A stretch of DNA of 54,272 nt from Pseudomonadota bacterium (GCA_023386155.1 JAEWKH010000069.1:1-54272), one strand, 5' to 3'. Positions 33,220 to 44,116 are shown, counted from the first letter of the stretch. Translations and numbers: made by a program. The notes: a model not told the origin generated them from the sequence alone.

Positions 33220-33369
33220 GCGTGCAACCTCCGTATGGGCTTCGCGTTCTAGCGACCGGATGAAGCAGGCTCAAGGGTTCGCGGAAAAGTTCTGGAGGCC
33301 CCTCTTGCAATGCGCGGCGTTTTCGGGCACATCAACGGCCTCGCAACGATGCCTCGCGCATCGCGGAGC

Positions 33370-33444
33370 GCGGGTGTAGCTCAGGGGTAGAGCACAACCT
33401 TGCCAAGGTTGGGGTCGAGGGTTCGAATCCCTTCGCCCGCTCCA
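33370..33444 (+). tRNA. tRNA-Gly (anticodon GCC)
   Basis: A full cloverleaf: acceptor GCGGGTG/CGCCCGC, D stem GCTC/GAGC, anticodon stem CAACC/GGTTG around loop TTGCCAA (anticodon GCC), and T arm GAGGG-TTCGAAT-CCCTT. A discriminator T and genome-encoded CCA end at 33444. Confidence 0.97.
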
Positions 33445-33447
33445 ATT

Positions 33448-33500
33448 CTCTCAGGATCTGAGAGTCTTACGAAGGCCCGCCGTCCGGCGGGCTTTTCGTT
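33448..33500 (+). terminator. terminator of the tRNA-Gly gene
   Basis: A small hairpin CTCTCAG/CTGAGAG (33448-33464) is followed by a strong one, GCCCGCC-GTCC-GGCGGGC (33475-33492), and T-rich sequence. Confidence 0.88.
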
Positions 33501-33588
33501 TTTCAGGCCCCTTCCAAAGCCGAAGAGGCTCGGGCCTCGCTTCCCCAACGCTTCGGGCTTATATCTCGGCAAAACCGGGAGGGACCCT

Positions 33589-35985
33589 ATGGCGGATCGG
33601 CGGCACCTGAGCATTCTGAAGGAACTCGAGCGCAAGGTGCTCTGGCTGTCCACCTGGACGATCCATAACGCCAATCACCTGCGGGCCAACGAGGACGGGT
33701 TGAAGATCGGCGGCCACCAGGCCTCCTCGGCTTCCCTCTCGACGATCCTGACGGCCCTCTACTTCTCGAGCCTGAAGCCGGAGGACCGGGTGGCGGTCAA
33801 GCCCCATGCCAGCCCGATCTACCACGCGATCCAGTACCTTTTCGGCCGCCAGACCCGGGAGAAGCTGGAGAACTTCAGGGGCTACAAGGGCGCGCAATCC
33901 TATCCCTCCCGCACCAAGGACATCGACGACGTGGACTTCTCCACCGGATCGGTGGGGCTCGGCGTGGCGCAGACCCTCTTTGCCAGCCTGGTGCAGGATT
34001 ACGTGAAGGCCCATGGCTGGGCGAAGGACAGGCCCGAGGGCCGCATGATCTCCCTCGTGGGCGACGCGGAGATGGACGAGGGCAACATCTTCGAAGCCCT
34101 CCTGGAGGGTTGGAAGCACGGCATCCGCAACACCTGGTGGATCATCGACTACAACCGCCAGAGCCTCGACGCGGTGATTCGCGAAGGCCTGTGGGAGCGC
34201 TTCGAGGCTTTGTTCCGCAATTTCGGCTGGGACGTGGTGATCCTCAAGCACGGCTCCCTGATGCAGGCGGCGTTCCAGGAGCCCGGCGGCGACAGGCTGC
34301 GCGAGTGGATCGATTCCTGCCCGAACCAGCTCTATTCCGCGCTCACCTATCAAGGCGGCGCGGCCTGGCGCAAGCGCCTCCTCGACGACCTCGGCGACCA
34401 GGGGCCGGTGACCCGCCTCATCGAGAAGCGCTCGGACGAGGAGCTGGCGCAGCTCATGTCGAATCTCGGCGGCCACGACCTGCCGAGCCTGCTCGACGCC
34501 TTCGAGAAGGCCCGGGAGCACGACCGGCCGGTCTGCTTCCTGGCCTATACGATCAAGGGCTTCGGCCTGCCGCTCGCCGGCCACAAGGACAACCATTCCG
34601 GCCTGCTGACGCCCGGCCAGATGGAGGCCTGGCAGAAGACGCAGGGCGTCCGGCCGGGGCATGAATGGGACAAGTTCGAGGGCCTGAAAGTTCCGCAGGC
34701 TGAGATCGAGCGCTTCCTGAAGGACGTTCCATTCATCCAGAAGGGCACGCGGCGCTACACGGCCCCGCAGGTGCCGGTGCCGGAGACGCTCGCCTTCCCG
34801 GCCAATCCCGCCATGTCGACCCAGCAGGGCTTCGGCCTCGTCCTCAACGAGCTCGCCCGCTCCGATCATGCGCTCGCCTCGCGGGTCGTCACCACGGCCC
34901 CGGACGTGACGGTCTCGACCAATCTCGGCGCCTGGGTGAACCGGCGCGGGCTGTTTGCCCGCGAGAGCCTGGTCGACACCTTCAAGAAGGAGCGGATTCC
35001 CTCGACCTACAACTGGGAATTCTCGCCCGGAGGCCAGCATATCGAGCTCGGCATCGCCGAGATGAACCTCTTCATCCTGCTCTCGGCCCTCGGCCTCTCC
35101 CATTCCCTCTTCGGGGAGCGGATCCTGCCCATCGGCACCCTCTACGATCCCTTCATCTATCGCGGTGCCGACGCGCTCAACTACGCCTGCTACCAGGATG
35201 CCCGCTTCATGATCGTCGCCACGCCCTCGGGCGTGACGCTCGCCCCGGAGGGCGGCGCGCATCAGTCCATCGGCACGCCCCTGGTCGGCATGGCGCAGGA
35301 CGGTCTGGCCTCCTTCGAGCCGGCCTTCGTCGACGAGCTCGCCGTGATCATGCGCTGGGCCTTCGACTACATGCAGCGCGACGGGGAGGGCGAGGCGGAC
35401 GAGAGGACCTGGCTGCGCGACGAGACCGGCGGGTCGGTCTACCTGCGCCTGTCGACCCGCAGCCTGGAGCAGCCGCAGCGCGAGATGAGCCCGGAGCTCG
35501 CCTCCGACATCATGGCCGGCGCCTATTGGCTGCGAAAGCCGGGGCCGAACGCCCAGGTGGTCGTCGCCTATACCGGCGCCGTGGCCCCGGAAGCCATCGA
35601 GGCGGTCGGCCTCATGGCCGAGGACCGGCGCGACATCGGCCTGCTCGCCATCACGTCGGCGGACCGGCTCAATGCCGGCTGGACGGCGGCGCAGCGCGCC
35701 CGCGAGCGCGGCCTCGTCCATGCCCGCTCCCATGTGGAGCGCCTGCTGGAAGACGTCCCGCCCCATTGCGGGCTGGTGACGGTGATCGACGGCCATCCGG
35801 CCACGCTCGCCTGGATGGGCTCGGTCATGGGCCATCGCACCCGCTCGCTGGGTGTCGAGCATTTCGGCCAGACCGGCACGATCAAGGACCTCTACCGCCA
35901 TTTCGGCATCGACGCCCAGGGCATCATCGCGGCCGCCGGGATGATCGCGCCCGGACGGCCGATCCGGCACCTCAGGGCGGTGTGA
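33589..35985 (+). CDS. AceE-like (homodimeric E1) transketolase-family thiamine-diphosphate enzyme
   Basis: A 798-residue ThDP enzyme. The N-terminal ThDP-binding half has 'GDAEMDEGNIFEALLEGWKHGIRNTWWIIDYNRQSLD', the GDG..NN-type motif in the AceE manner. The middle pyrimidine-binding half has 'GQHIELGIAEMNLFILLSALGLS' and 'TPSGVTLAPEGGAHQS'. A transketolase C-terminal domain follows ('GHRTRSLGVEHFGQTGTIKDLYRHFGID'). AceE itself is about 890 residues. No E2 or E3 gene is near, so its partner and substrate are unclear; many genomes label it simply transketolase. GGGAGGG precedes the ATG by five bases. Confidence 0.9.
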   Translation: MADRRHLSILKELERKVLWLSTWTIHNANHLRANEDGLKIGGHQASSASLSTILTALYFSSLKPEDRVAVKPHASPIYHAIQYLFGRQTREKLENFRGYKGAQSYPSRTKDIDDVDFSTGSVGLGVAQTLFASLVQDYVKAHGWAKDRPEGRMISLVGDAEMDEGNIFEALLEGWKHGIRNTWWIIDYNRQSLDAVIREGLWERFEALFRNFGWDVVILKHGSLMQAAFQEPGGDRLREWIDSCPNQLYSALTYQGGAAWRKRLLDDLGDQGPVTRLIEKRSDEELAQLMSNLGGHDLPSLLDAFEKAREHDRPVCFLAYTIKGFGLPLAGHKDNHSGLLTPGQMEAWQKTQGVRPGHEWDKFEGLKVPQAEIERFLKDVPFIQKGTRRYTAPQVPVPETLAFPANPAMSTQQGFGLVLNELARSDHALASRVVTTAPDVTVSTNLGAWVNRRGLFARESLVDTFKKERIPSTYNWEFSPGGQHIELGIAEMNLFILLSALGLSHSLFGERILPIGTLYDPFIYRGADALNYACYQDARFMIVATPSGVTLAPEGGAHQSIGTPLVGMAQDGLASFEPAFVDELAVIMRWAFDYMQRDGEGEADERTWLRDETGGSVYLRLSTRSLEQPQREMSPELASDIMAGAYWLRKPGPNAQVVVAYTGAVAPEAIEAVGLMAEDRRDIGLLAITSADRLNAGWTAAQRARERGLVHARSHVERLLEDVPPHCGLVTVIDGHPATLAWMGSVMGHRTRSLGVEHFGQTGTIKDLYRHFGIDAQGIIAAAGMIAPGRPIRHLRAV

Positions 35986-35998
35986 CTGGAGCGGAAGG

Positions 35999-36637
35999 TT
36001 AAGCCTGCCCGGCCCTCAGGGCCACGGTCGCAACCCCGGCGCCGATCAGGAGGCTTCCGCCGGTCCGGTTGATCGCGCGCATCGTCCGCGGGCTCTGCAC
36101 GATGCGGCGCGCCCGCGACGCGATGAGCGCGTAGGTGATGACGTTCGCGAAGGCGAGGGTCAGGAAGGTCGCCGCGAAGACGCCCACCTGAGGCAAGAGC
36201 GCGAGCTTCGGGTCGATGAACTGGGGCAGGAAGGCGATGAAGAAGGTCAGCCCCTTCGGATTGAGGGCCGTCACGAGCCAGGCGTGGCCCAGCATCCTGA
36301 GCGCGGACGCCGCATCCGTGCGCGGCCTGGCGTCGAGCGCTCCGCCGGCCCGCCAGAGCTTGATGCCGAGCCAGATAAGATAGGCGGCGCCCGCCCATTT
36401 GAGGATCGTGAACAAGGTGGCCGAGGCGGCGAGCAGGGCGCCGAGGCCGAGGAGCGACAGGGTCATGGCGGTGAAGTCGCCCAGGGCGACCCCGATGGCC
36501 ATGGGCAGGGCGGTCCGCCAGCCCTGCCCGAGGGCATAGGACACGACCAGCAGGATGGTCGGGCCCGGGATGACGAGCAGCACGGCGGAGGCGGCGGCGA
36601 AGGCGAGCCAGGTTTCAAAGGTCACGAGATGTCCCAT
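35999..36637 (-). CDS. LysE-family exporter
   Basis: A 212-residue inner-membrane protein of the LysE/RhtB family with about six membrane segments. The family motif is 'PGPTILLVVSYALGQGWRTALPMAIGVALGD' near the N-terminus, and 'NPKGLTFFIAFLPQFI' in the middle. It exports amino acids or related small metabolites; the substrate is unknown. The ATG at 36637 avoids an unlikely eight-residue extension. Convergent with the AceE-like gene, with 13 bases between stops. Confidence 0.92.
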   Translation of the reverse strand: MGHLVTFETWLAFAAASAVLLVIPGPTILLVVSYALGQGWRTALPMAIGVALGDFTAMTLSLLGLGALLAASATLFTILKWAGAAYLIWLGIKLWRAGGALDARPRTDAASALRMLGHAWLVTALNPKGLTFFIAFLPQFIDPKLALLPQVGVFAATFLTLAFANVITYALIASRARRIVQSPRTMRAINRTGGSLLIGAGVATVALRAGQA

Positions 36638-36808
36638 CCGATAGCGCCGCCATGCAGCCACGGATCCGGGCGTCTGTCGAGGGGAGAGACGAGCCTGCCC
36701 GGGAGCGGCAAAGCGGCGCTCATGGAGGTCCGGTCCGCTTAGGATTTGCGGGCGGGGGCCATTGCATGCTAACCGCGAGCCTTACAGCACCGAACCTCAA
36801 GACAGACC

Positions 36809-38593
<1,785 letters not shown>

Positions 38594-38600
38594 TCGGCCA

Positions 38601-38702
38601 GCGCATCGTGCGGCCCCAGAGGGCCACGTCAGTGAAAAGCGGACCCGGGTTTTCGCGAAGAACGATGCGCTCTCTATGGAGCGGAGCATCGGATCCGATG
38701 CT
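38601..38702. repeat. B-family composite palindromic repeat, copy 4
   Basis: P2 at 38601-38670, eight bases after the msbA-like stop, then a collapsed P1 at 38685-38702 reduced to its outer arms (AGCATCGGATCCGATGCT). It lies between convergent genes. Confidence 0.88.
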
Positions 38703-38717
38703 CTCAGCCCCGGCGGC

Positions 38718-39440
38718 CTATTCGCGCCGCATGATCCTGTCGACCAGCAGGCTCGACCAGAACCTCGGGTGGAAGTCCCGCTCCAGGGCTTCGGCGTCGT
38801 ACTGGGTCTCGATCCAGGTCAGGAACGGAATGCCCTTGGCCTCGCCCTCGCGGCGGTAGAGGTCGAAGAACTCGTCGAGGATTCCCGTCTTCGAGAAGCG
38901 GAAATGGCCGAAGCGCAGGGAGAGCTGGCGCTGGGCCTCGTCGATGGACTTGCCCTCGTAGATCACGAGATAGAGGGCGGCGACGAAACCCGCCCGGTCG
39001 GCGCCCGACTTGCAGTGCAGGACGGCCGGGTACTCGATCCTGTCGAAGAAGTCCTTCGCGGAGAGCAGCGTTTCCCGGTCCGGAGCCCCGCGGGAGCGAA
39101 TGACGAATTCCTCCAGGTGGATGCCGAGCCGCTCGCAGGCGTCCTTCTGGAGCTGCCAGGAGCCGTGCTCGTGGCCGCCGCGCAGGTTGATGATCGTGCG
39201 CACGCCCTCGGCCTTCAGGGCCGCAATCTGGTGCGGAGCAGGCTGGGCCGAGCGCCACAGGCGGTCGGTGACCCGGTGCTTGTTCAGGTAGAAGAGGCGA
39301 AAGACCCCGTGATCGGCGACGAGCATGTGGGCCCAGGCCCGCAGGCGCCCGGACAGGCCCTCGACGGGCCTATCCCAACGCTCGATGCGGGCCATGCGGC
39401 GTGCATAGCGGATTTCAGGCTTGAGGAACCTGTTGAACAC
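38718..39440 (-). CDS. tyrosine/dual-specificity protein phosphatase
   Basis: A 240-residue phosphatase with the CX5R motif 'HCKSGADRAG' (Cys143, Arg149) and an upstream general-acid region. 'LWRSAQPAPHQIAALKAEGVRTIINLRGG' is typical of bacterial DSP-like proteins. No signal peptide is visible, so it is probably cytoplasmic. The start is a GTG. It could act on phosphoproteins or phosphoinositide-like lipids; the substrate is unknown. The neighbouring lipid A genes are on the other strand. Confidence 0.88.
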   Translation of the reverse strand: MFNRFLKPEIRYARRMARIERWDRPVEGLSGRLRAWAHMLVADHGVFRLFYLNKHRVTDRLWRSAQPAPHQIAALKAEGVRTIINLRGGHEHGSWQLQKDACERLGIHLEEFVIRSRGAPDRETLLSAKDFFDRIEYPAVLHCKSGADRAGFVAALYLVIYEGKSIDEAQRQLSLRFGHFRFSKTGILDEFFDLYRREGEAKGIPFLTWIETQYDAEALERDFHPRFWSSLLVDRIMRRE

Positions 39441-39748
39441 GTCGATCCAAGCAATCTGTTATGATGTAAGTTCTCTCGGCTTGCGACCGAAGGCGGTCCT
39501 TATCGGCGATGCAGGCCGATTAATCAATTGCCCGATCCCCAAGTCGGTGCCGCAGGGAGAATTCCCGCCTCCCGACGCACACGAGCTCTGCAGGACGCAA
39601 CCAATCGGTTGCCGGTCCGCCCCCTGTCGTGTAAGGGGTGCGTTTCGAAACAACCCTCCTTGACGAAAAGAGCGGCTGGAGACCGGGCTAGACAGGCTTG
39701 CCGGCGCTGGATCGTTGAGACCAACAAGCAGTTCAGGAGAGCGGCGTC
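39441..39748. other. 308-base divergent intergenic region before acpXL
   Basis: It must contain promoters for the phosphatase gene (leftward) and for the acpXL cluster (rightward), but no well-formed -35/-10 pair could be singled out. It contains no repeat copy and no supported small gene. Confidence 0.4.
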
Positions 39749-40030
39749 ATGTCGTCCACCTTCGAGACCGTCGCCGGCATCATTTCAGAGACCGCCGATA
39801 TCCCGCGCGAGCAGATCACCCCCGAGAGCCATGCCATCGAGGATCTCGGCATCGACTCGCTGGCTTTCCTCGACATCGCCTTCGCGATCGACAAGGCCTT
39901 CGGGATCAAGCTGCCGCTGGAGCAGTGGACGCAGGAAGTGAACGAGGGCAAGGCTCCCGCCGAGGAATACTTCGTCCTGAAGAACCTCGTGGCGCGCATC
40001 GACGCGCTCGTGGCCGCCAAGCAGGCCTGA
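39749..40030 (+). CDS. acpXL: specialised acyl carrier protein for lipid A VLCFA
   Basis: A 93-residue ACP close to rhizobial AcpXL in length and sequence. Ser37 in 'LGIDSLAF' takes the phosphopantetheine arm. 'WTQEVNEGKAPAEEYFVLKNL' is the AcpXL-specific tail. AcpXL carries the 27-hydroxyoctacosanoate-type chain during synthesis and transfer to lipid A. A CAGGAGAG site precedes the ATG. It is the first gene of the rightward VLCFA cluster. Confidence 0.95.
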   Translation: MSSTFETVAGIISETADIPREQITPESHAIEDLGIDSLAFLDIAFAIDKAFGIKLPLEQWTQEVNEGKAPAEEYFVLKNLVARIDALVAAKQA

Positions 40031-40138
40031 GCAAAATAAACCATCCCGGCGGGCCGGCCGATCGAGACCGGCTCGAAGAGGCGATCCATCAGCGCTCCGC
40101 CTCATGGATTCTCTTCCCATTGAACCTGCCGGGAGCCT

Positions 40139-40248
40139 AGCGCATCGTGCGGAAAAGAGGCCCCGGTTTTCCGCAATCAACGATGCGCTCCTCGTGAAAC
40201 GGCATCGGGTTTGTCCCCAAAGTGGTCCCCACTTTTGGGCCCGAGGCC
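40139..40248. repeat. B-family composite palindromic repeat, copy 5
   Basis: P2 at 40139-40189 (shortened) followed by a P1 variant at 40201-40248, in the P2-P1 order. It lies between acpXL and fabZ, within the VLCFA cluster, and could form hairpins in its mRNA. Confidence 0.82.
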
Positions 40249-40265
40249 AAGGATAAGAGAGCCGG

Positions 40266-40727
40266 ATGCGCCTCGAATATTTTGAAATGATCGACCGGGT
40301 GACGAGCCTCGACCGCGAGACCAAGCGGATCGAGGCGTCGTCCACGGTTCCGCAGGAAAGCCCGGTTTTCGAAGGGCATTTTCCCGGCCATCCCCTGGTC
40401 CCCGGCGTCCTTCTGACCGAGACCATGGCCCAGGCTTCCGGCTATCTCGTGCTGGGCCTCATGGGCTTCACCCACATGCCGTTCCTGATGGGCGTCGACA
40501 AGGCGCGCTTTCGCACCTTCGTCGGACCGGGTACGGTGCTCGCCGTCACGGCCTCGCTCGAGCACGAGGGCTCGGGCTATGCGGTGACCAAGGCCAGGAT
40601 CACGGCCGAGGGCAAGCCGATCTGCGATGCGGAGCTGCGCTTCCGGATCATGCCCTTCCCTGAAGGCATGGATGGACTGATGCGGGCTCAGGCCAGGCGC
40701 ATCGGCCTCCTGGAGGAGACGGTTTGA
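40266..40727 (+). CDS. fabZXL: 3-hydroxyacyl-ACP dehydratase of the VLCFA cluster
   Basis: A 153-residue hot-dog-fold dehydratase. Catalytic His38 is in 'FEGHFPGHPLVPGV' and the acidic partner Glu52 in 'LTETMAQ'. It dehydrates 3-hydroxyacyl-AcpXL during elongation. It is 235 bases downstream of acpXL with a B repeat between. Its stop overlaps the start region of fabF2 (TGATG), suggesting coupled translation. Confidence 0.92.
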   Translation: MRLEYFEMIDRVTSLDRETKRIEASSTVPQESPVFEGHFPGHPLVPGVLLTETMAQASGYLVLGLMGFTHMPFLMGVDKARFRTFVGPGTVLAVTASLEHEGSGYAVTKARITAEGKPICDAELRFRIMPFPEGMDGLMRAQARRIGLLEETV

Positions 40728-41851
40728 TGCGGGATGTCGTCATTACGGGGATCGGCCTCGTCTCCTGTGCCGGAGAGGGCCTGGAGGCGCATCTGGCGGC
40801 CCTGGCGGAAGGCGGCGCTCCGAAGACGGATGCGGCCACTTTCGAGCCTTTCCCGGTTCACCCCGTCGGCGCCCTGGAATGGGACCGGCAGATTCCGAAG
40901 AAGTCCGACCAGCGCCAGATGGAAGCGTGGCAGAAGCTCGGCTGCTATGCCGCCGGCCTCGCCCTCGACGCGGCCGGCGCGAAGGAGGATGCGGCCCTGA
41001 AGAGCCGCATGCAGCTCATCGTCGCGGCCGGCGGCGGCGAGCGGGACTACGCGGTCGACGGGCAGATCCTCACCGGCCTGGCGAAGGCTGACAATCCGGG
41101 CGTCTTCCTCAACGAGCGCCTGATGGGCGACCTGCGCCCGACCCTGTTCCTCGCGCAGCTCTCCAACCTGCTCGCGGGCAACATTTCCATCGTCCACGGC
41201 GTCACCGGCGCATCCCGCACCTTCATGGGCGAGGAATCGAGCGGCGTGGACGCGATCCGCATCGCCCGCGAGCGCATCGCGTCGGGCCAGGACGACATCT
41301 TCCTCGTCGGCGGCGCCTACAATGCGGAGCGGCCCGACGTGCTCCTCATCTACGAGATGGGGGGCTTCCTCTGGAAGAAGCCCTATGCCTCCGTCTGGGA
41401 GCGTCCCGCCGAGGGCGGCGGCATGATCCTCGGGTCGGGCGCCTGCTTCCTGGTGCTGGAATCCCGCGAGCACGCGGCTTCGCGTGGCGTGAAGCCCCTG
41501 GCTTCCATCGCGGGCATCGCGTCCGACCGCTCCCGCCGCCGCGCGGGCAGCGTCGAGGCCGCGCTCCATGGCCTGTCGAAGCAGCTGAACGCCAAACCCG
41601 ACGTGGTGCTGTCGGGCGCCACCGGCATCGCGGGCATCACGGAAGAGGAACGGGCGGCGCTCAAGGACATCGCCCCGAATGCGGCCGTTCACGCCACCGG
41701 CGACCTCCTCGGCCATACGGTCGAAGCGCAGGCTCCCGCGGGCGTGGCGCTCGCCGCGGGGCTGATCGCCGGCGGGCAGGCCGGCGAGGCGCTTGTCACC
41801 TCCATCGGACACTGGCGCGGCGAAGGCGCCATCCGGCTCACCAAGGCTTGA
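40727..41851 (+). CDS. fabF2XL: ketosynthase-like protein lacking the catalytic Cys (chain-length-factor-like)
   Basis: A 374-residue ketosynthase-fold protein. It aligns with FabF but lacks key residues: where FabF1 has 'STACSSG', this protein has 'VTGASRTFMGEESSG', without a cysteine. The 'NAHGTSTP' histidine segment is replaced by 'SGATGIAGI'. Only the final 'LLGHT' His remains. This resembles the KS-beta (chain-length factor) subunit of type II polyketide synthases. The ATG at 40727 is used rather than the TTG one codon earlier. Its place between fabZ and fabF1 suggests a heterodimer with FabF1. The role as a length gauge is inferred. Confidence 0.88.
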   Translation: MRDVVITGIGLVSCAGEGLEAHLAALAEGGAPKTDAATFEPFPVHPVGALEWDRQIPKKSDQRQMEAWQKLGCYAAGLALDAAGAKEDAALKSRMQLIVAAGGGERDYAVDGQILTGLAKADNPGVFLNERLMGDLRPTLFLAQLSNLLAGNISIVHGVTGASRTFMGEESSGVDAIRIARERIASGQDDIFLVGGAYNAERPDVLLIYEMGGFLWKKPYASVWERPAEGGGMILGSGACFLVLESREHAASRGVKPLASIAGIASDRSRRRAGSVEAALHGLSKQLNAKPDVVLSGATGIAGITEEERAALKDIAPNAAVHATGDLLGHTVEAQAPAGVALAAGLIAGGQAGEALVTSIGHWRGEGAIRLTKA

Positions 41852-41861
41852 GGAGAAGGCA

Positions 41862-43136
41862 ATGGCGCTTCGCGACAAACAGGGCCGTCCGCTCGTCGCC
41901 GTCACCGGCATGGGCGTGGTCACGTCCCTCGGCCAGGGCAAGGACGACACCTGGGCCGCCCTGACGGCCGGCCGATCCGGCATCCACCGCATCAACCGCT
42001 TCCCCACGGAAGGCCTGCGCACGACGATCGCCGGCACCATCGACTCGGTCGATGTGGAACCCTTCTGCGCCCCCATGCTCTCCGAGCGCCTCGCCATGCT
42101 GGCGGCCGAGGAGGCCATCGGTCAGTCGGGACTGAAGCAGGAGGACTTTCCGGGCGCGCTCTTCATGGCCGTGCCGCCGGTCGAGATGGAATGGCCGCAG
42201 CGCGAGGCGCTGGCCGAAGCCTCCGGCCAGACGGGAGACATCACCTACAAGGATCTCCTCAAGGCCGCGGCCACGGGCCGCTTCAAGGCCTGGCACGATC
42301 TCTTCATCTTCGGCACGGTGGCCGACCGGGTCGCCGACCGCTTCGGCACCAGGGGCTCGCCGATCTCGCTGTCGACCGCCTGCTCGTCCGGCGCCACGGC
42401 GATCCAGCTCGGCGTCGAGGCGATCCGCCGCGGCGAGGCGCAAGCGGCGCTGTGCATCGGCACGGACGGCTCGGTCAATCCGGAATCCCTCATCCGCTTC
42501 TCGCTGCTCTCGGCGCTCTCGACCCAGAACGACAACCCGGAAGGGGCCTCGAAGCCCTTCTCCAAGAACCGCGACGGCTTCGTCATGGGCGAGGGCGGGG
42601 CGGCCCTCGTGCTCGAGAACGCCGACAGCGCGAAGGCGCGCGGCGCCACGATCCTGGGCTACGTGCTCGGCTGCGGCGAGAAGGGCGACGGCTTCCACCG
42701 CACCCGCTCGTCGCCGGACGGCATGCCGGCCATCACGGCGATCCGCGAGGCCCTGGCCGATGCGGGCCTCGCGCCGGAGGACATCGATTACATCAACGCC
42801 CACGGCACCTCGACGCCGGAGAACGACAAGATGGAGGCCATGAGCTGCACCGCCGTGTTCGGCGAGCGCATGGCGAACCTTCCGATCTCGTCCAACAAGT
42901 CGATGATCGGCCACACGCTCACGGCCGCCGGCGCTGTCGAGGCGGTGATGTCGCTCATGACCATCGGCACCGGCCGCATCCCGCCGACGATCAACTACCA
43001 GGTGCCGGATCCGGCGATTCCGCTCGACGTGGTGCCGAACGTGGCGCGCGACGCGAAGGTGAATTACGTGCTCTCGAATTCCTTCGGCTTCGGCGGCCAG
43101 AACACCTGCCTCGTCTTCGGGGCCGAGCCGAAGTAA
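41862..43136 (+). CDS. fabF1XL: beta-ketoacyl-ACP synthase of the VLCFA cluster
   Basis: A 424-residue ketosynthase with an intact triad: Cys174 in 'STACSSGATA', His314 in 'NAHGTSTPEND', Lys346 in 'SNKSMIGHT' and His351. It condenses malonyl-ACP with the growing acyl-AcpXL. AGGAGAAGG lies just before the ATG at 41862; the frame from 41793 would overlap fabF2 and is rejected. Ten bases separate it from fabF2, supporting stoichiometric expression of the pair. Confidence 0.95.
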   Translation: MALRDKQGRPLVAVTGMGVVTSLGQGKDDTWAALTAGRSGIHRINRFPTEGLRTTIAGTIDSVDVEPFCAPMLSERLAMLAAEEAIGQSGLKQEDFPGALFMAVPPVEMEWPQREALAEASGQTGDITYKDLLKAAATGRFKAWHDLFIFGTVADRVADRFGTRGSPISLSTACSSGATAIQLGVEAIRRGEAQAALCIGTDGSVNPESLIRFSLLSALSTQNDNPEGASKPFSKNRDGFVMGEGGAALVLENADSAKARGATILGYVLGCGEKGDGFHRTRSSPDGMPAITAIREALADAGLAPEDIDYINAHGTSTPENDKMEAMSCTAVFGERMANLPISSNKSMIGHTLTAAGAVEAVMSLMTIGTGRIPPTINYQVPDPAIPLDVVPNVARDAKVNYVLSNSFGFGGQNTCLVFGAEPK

Positions 43137-43162
43137 GGTTTATTTCGGGATGCTCAACGGAG

Positions 43163-43187
43163 CCCTCCTCCCCACAAGGGGGAGGGG
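43163..43187. repeat. C-family half repeat, copy 5
   Basis: A single arm of the C element (CCCTCCTCCCC/GGGGGAGGGG hairpin). It lies just before the SDR gene; the second arm is missing. Confidence 0.7.
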
Positions 43188-43206
43188 AATTTTTGGAGCT
43201 CAAACG

Positions 43207-43953
43207 ATGACCCGGGTTCTCGTGACAGGCGGCGGCAAGGGCGTCGGCGCCGCCATCGTGCGGGCGCTGGTGGCGGCCGGCCACGATGTGGATTTCACCT
43301 ACCGCTCCTCGGGCGATGCCGCGAAGGCACTGGCCGACGGGCTGATGCGGGACAATCCCGGCCGCGCCGTCAAGGCCCATGAGATCGACCTCGCCGACAA
43401 GGCGGCCCTGGAAGCCTTCTGCGAGACCATCGAGGGCGAGGGCTTCTTCGGCCTCGTGCACAATGCCGGCCAGCCCTACGATGCGCTCGCCGCCATGATG
43501 CAGCAGGATAAGGCCGAAACCGCCATGCAGGTGAACTTCTGGTCGTTCACCCGCATCGCCAAAGCGCTCATGCGCGGCATGATCCGCGCCAAGGCCGGGC
43601 GTATCGTGGCCATCGGGTCGGTGGCGGCGCTCCAGGGCAACCCCGGCAATGCGGCTTACGCGGCCTCCAAGGGCGCGCTGATCTCCTATTGCCGCACGCT
43701 CTCGGTCGAGACCGCCAAGCGCGGCGTTACGGTCAACGTGATCGCCCCGGGCTTCATCGACACGGACATGATGGCGCCCTACGCGGCCTATCGCGAGGCC
43801 ATGGAAAAGCAGATCCCGGCCGGGCGCTTCGCGAAGCCCGACGAGGTCGCGGGCCTCGCCGCCTTCCTCCTGAGCGAGCCCGCCGCCTACATCACCGGCA
43901 CGGTCCTGCCCATCGATGGCGGCCTGACGTCGATGCTGGGCGTGCATCGGTAA
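43207..43953 (+). CDS. SDR-family 3-oxoacyl-ACP reductase (FabG-like)
   Basis: A 248-residue short-chain dehydrogenase. The nucleotide loop is 'TGGGKGVGAA' at 7-16. The catalytic residues are Ser138, Tyr151 and Lys155 (YAASK). 'NVIAPGFIDTDMM' and 'YITGTVLPIDGG' match FabG enzymes. In this cluster it probably reduces 3-oxoacyl-AcpXL. The canonical rhizobial cluster goes directly from fabF1 to adh2, so this gene would complete the elongation cycle. The ATG at 43207 is preferred; the longer frame would translate the C half repeat. Confidence 0.9.
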   Translation: MTRVLVTGGGKGVGAAIVRALVAAGHDVDFTYRSSGDAAKALADGLMRDNPGRAVKAHEIDLADKAALEAFCETIEGEGFFGLVHNAGQPYDALAAMMQQDKAETAMQVNFWSFTRIAKALMRGMIRAKAGRIVAIGSVAALQGNPGNAAYAASKGALISYCRTLSVETAKRGVTVNVIAPGFIDTDMMAPYAAYREAMEKQIPAGRFAKPDEVAGLAAFLLSEPAAYITGTVLPIDGGLTSMLGVHR

Positions 43954-44116
43954 GGCTCCCCTGCCGTCCTCCGCGCTGATGCTTCGCCAGAGAATGACAC
44001 CTCTCATGTCATCACCGGCTTCATGCCGGTGATCTCGCTTCGAAAGGCGCGACGCTTTTCCTTCCCCTGTGCGTCCTTCCGGAAACGACACGAAACTTGT
44101 CATCCGGTCCTCGGCC

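Noticed and set aside
33559..35970. An 803-residue open frame on the minus strand opposite the AceE-like gene.
   Set aside because: It is a shadow frame caused by high GC in the third codon position; the plus-strand protein shows clear family motifs and the shadow has none.
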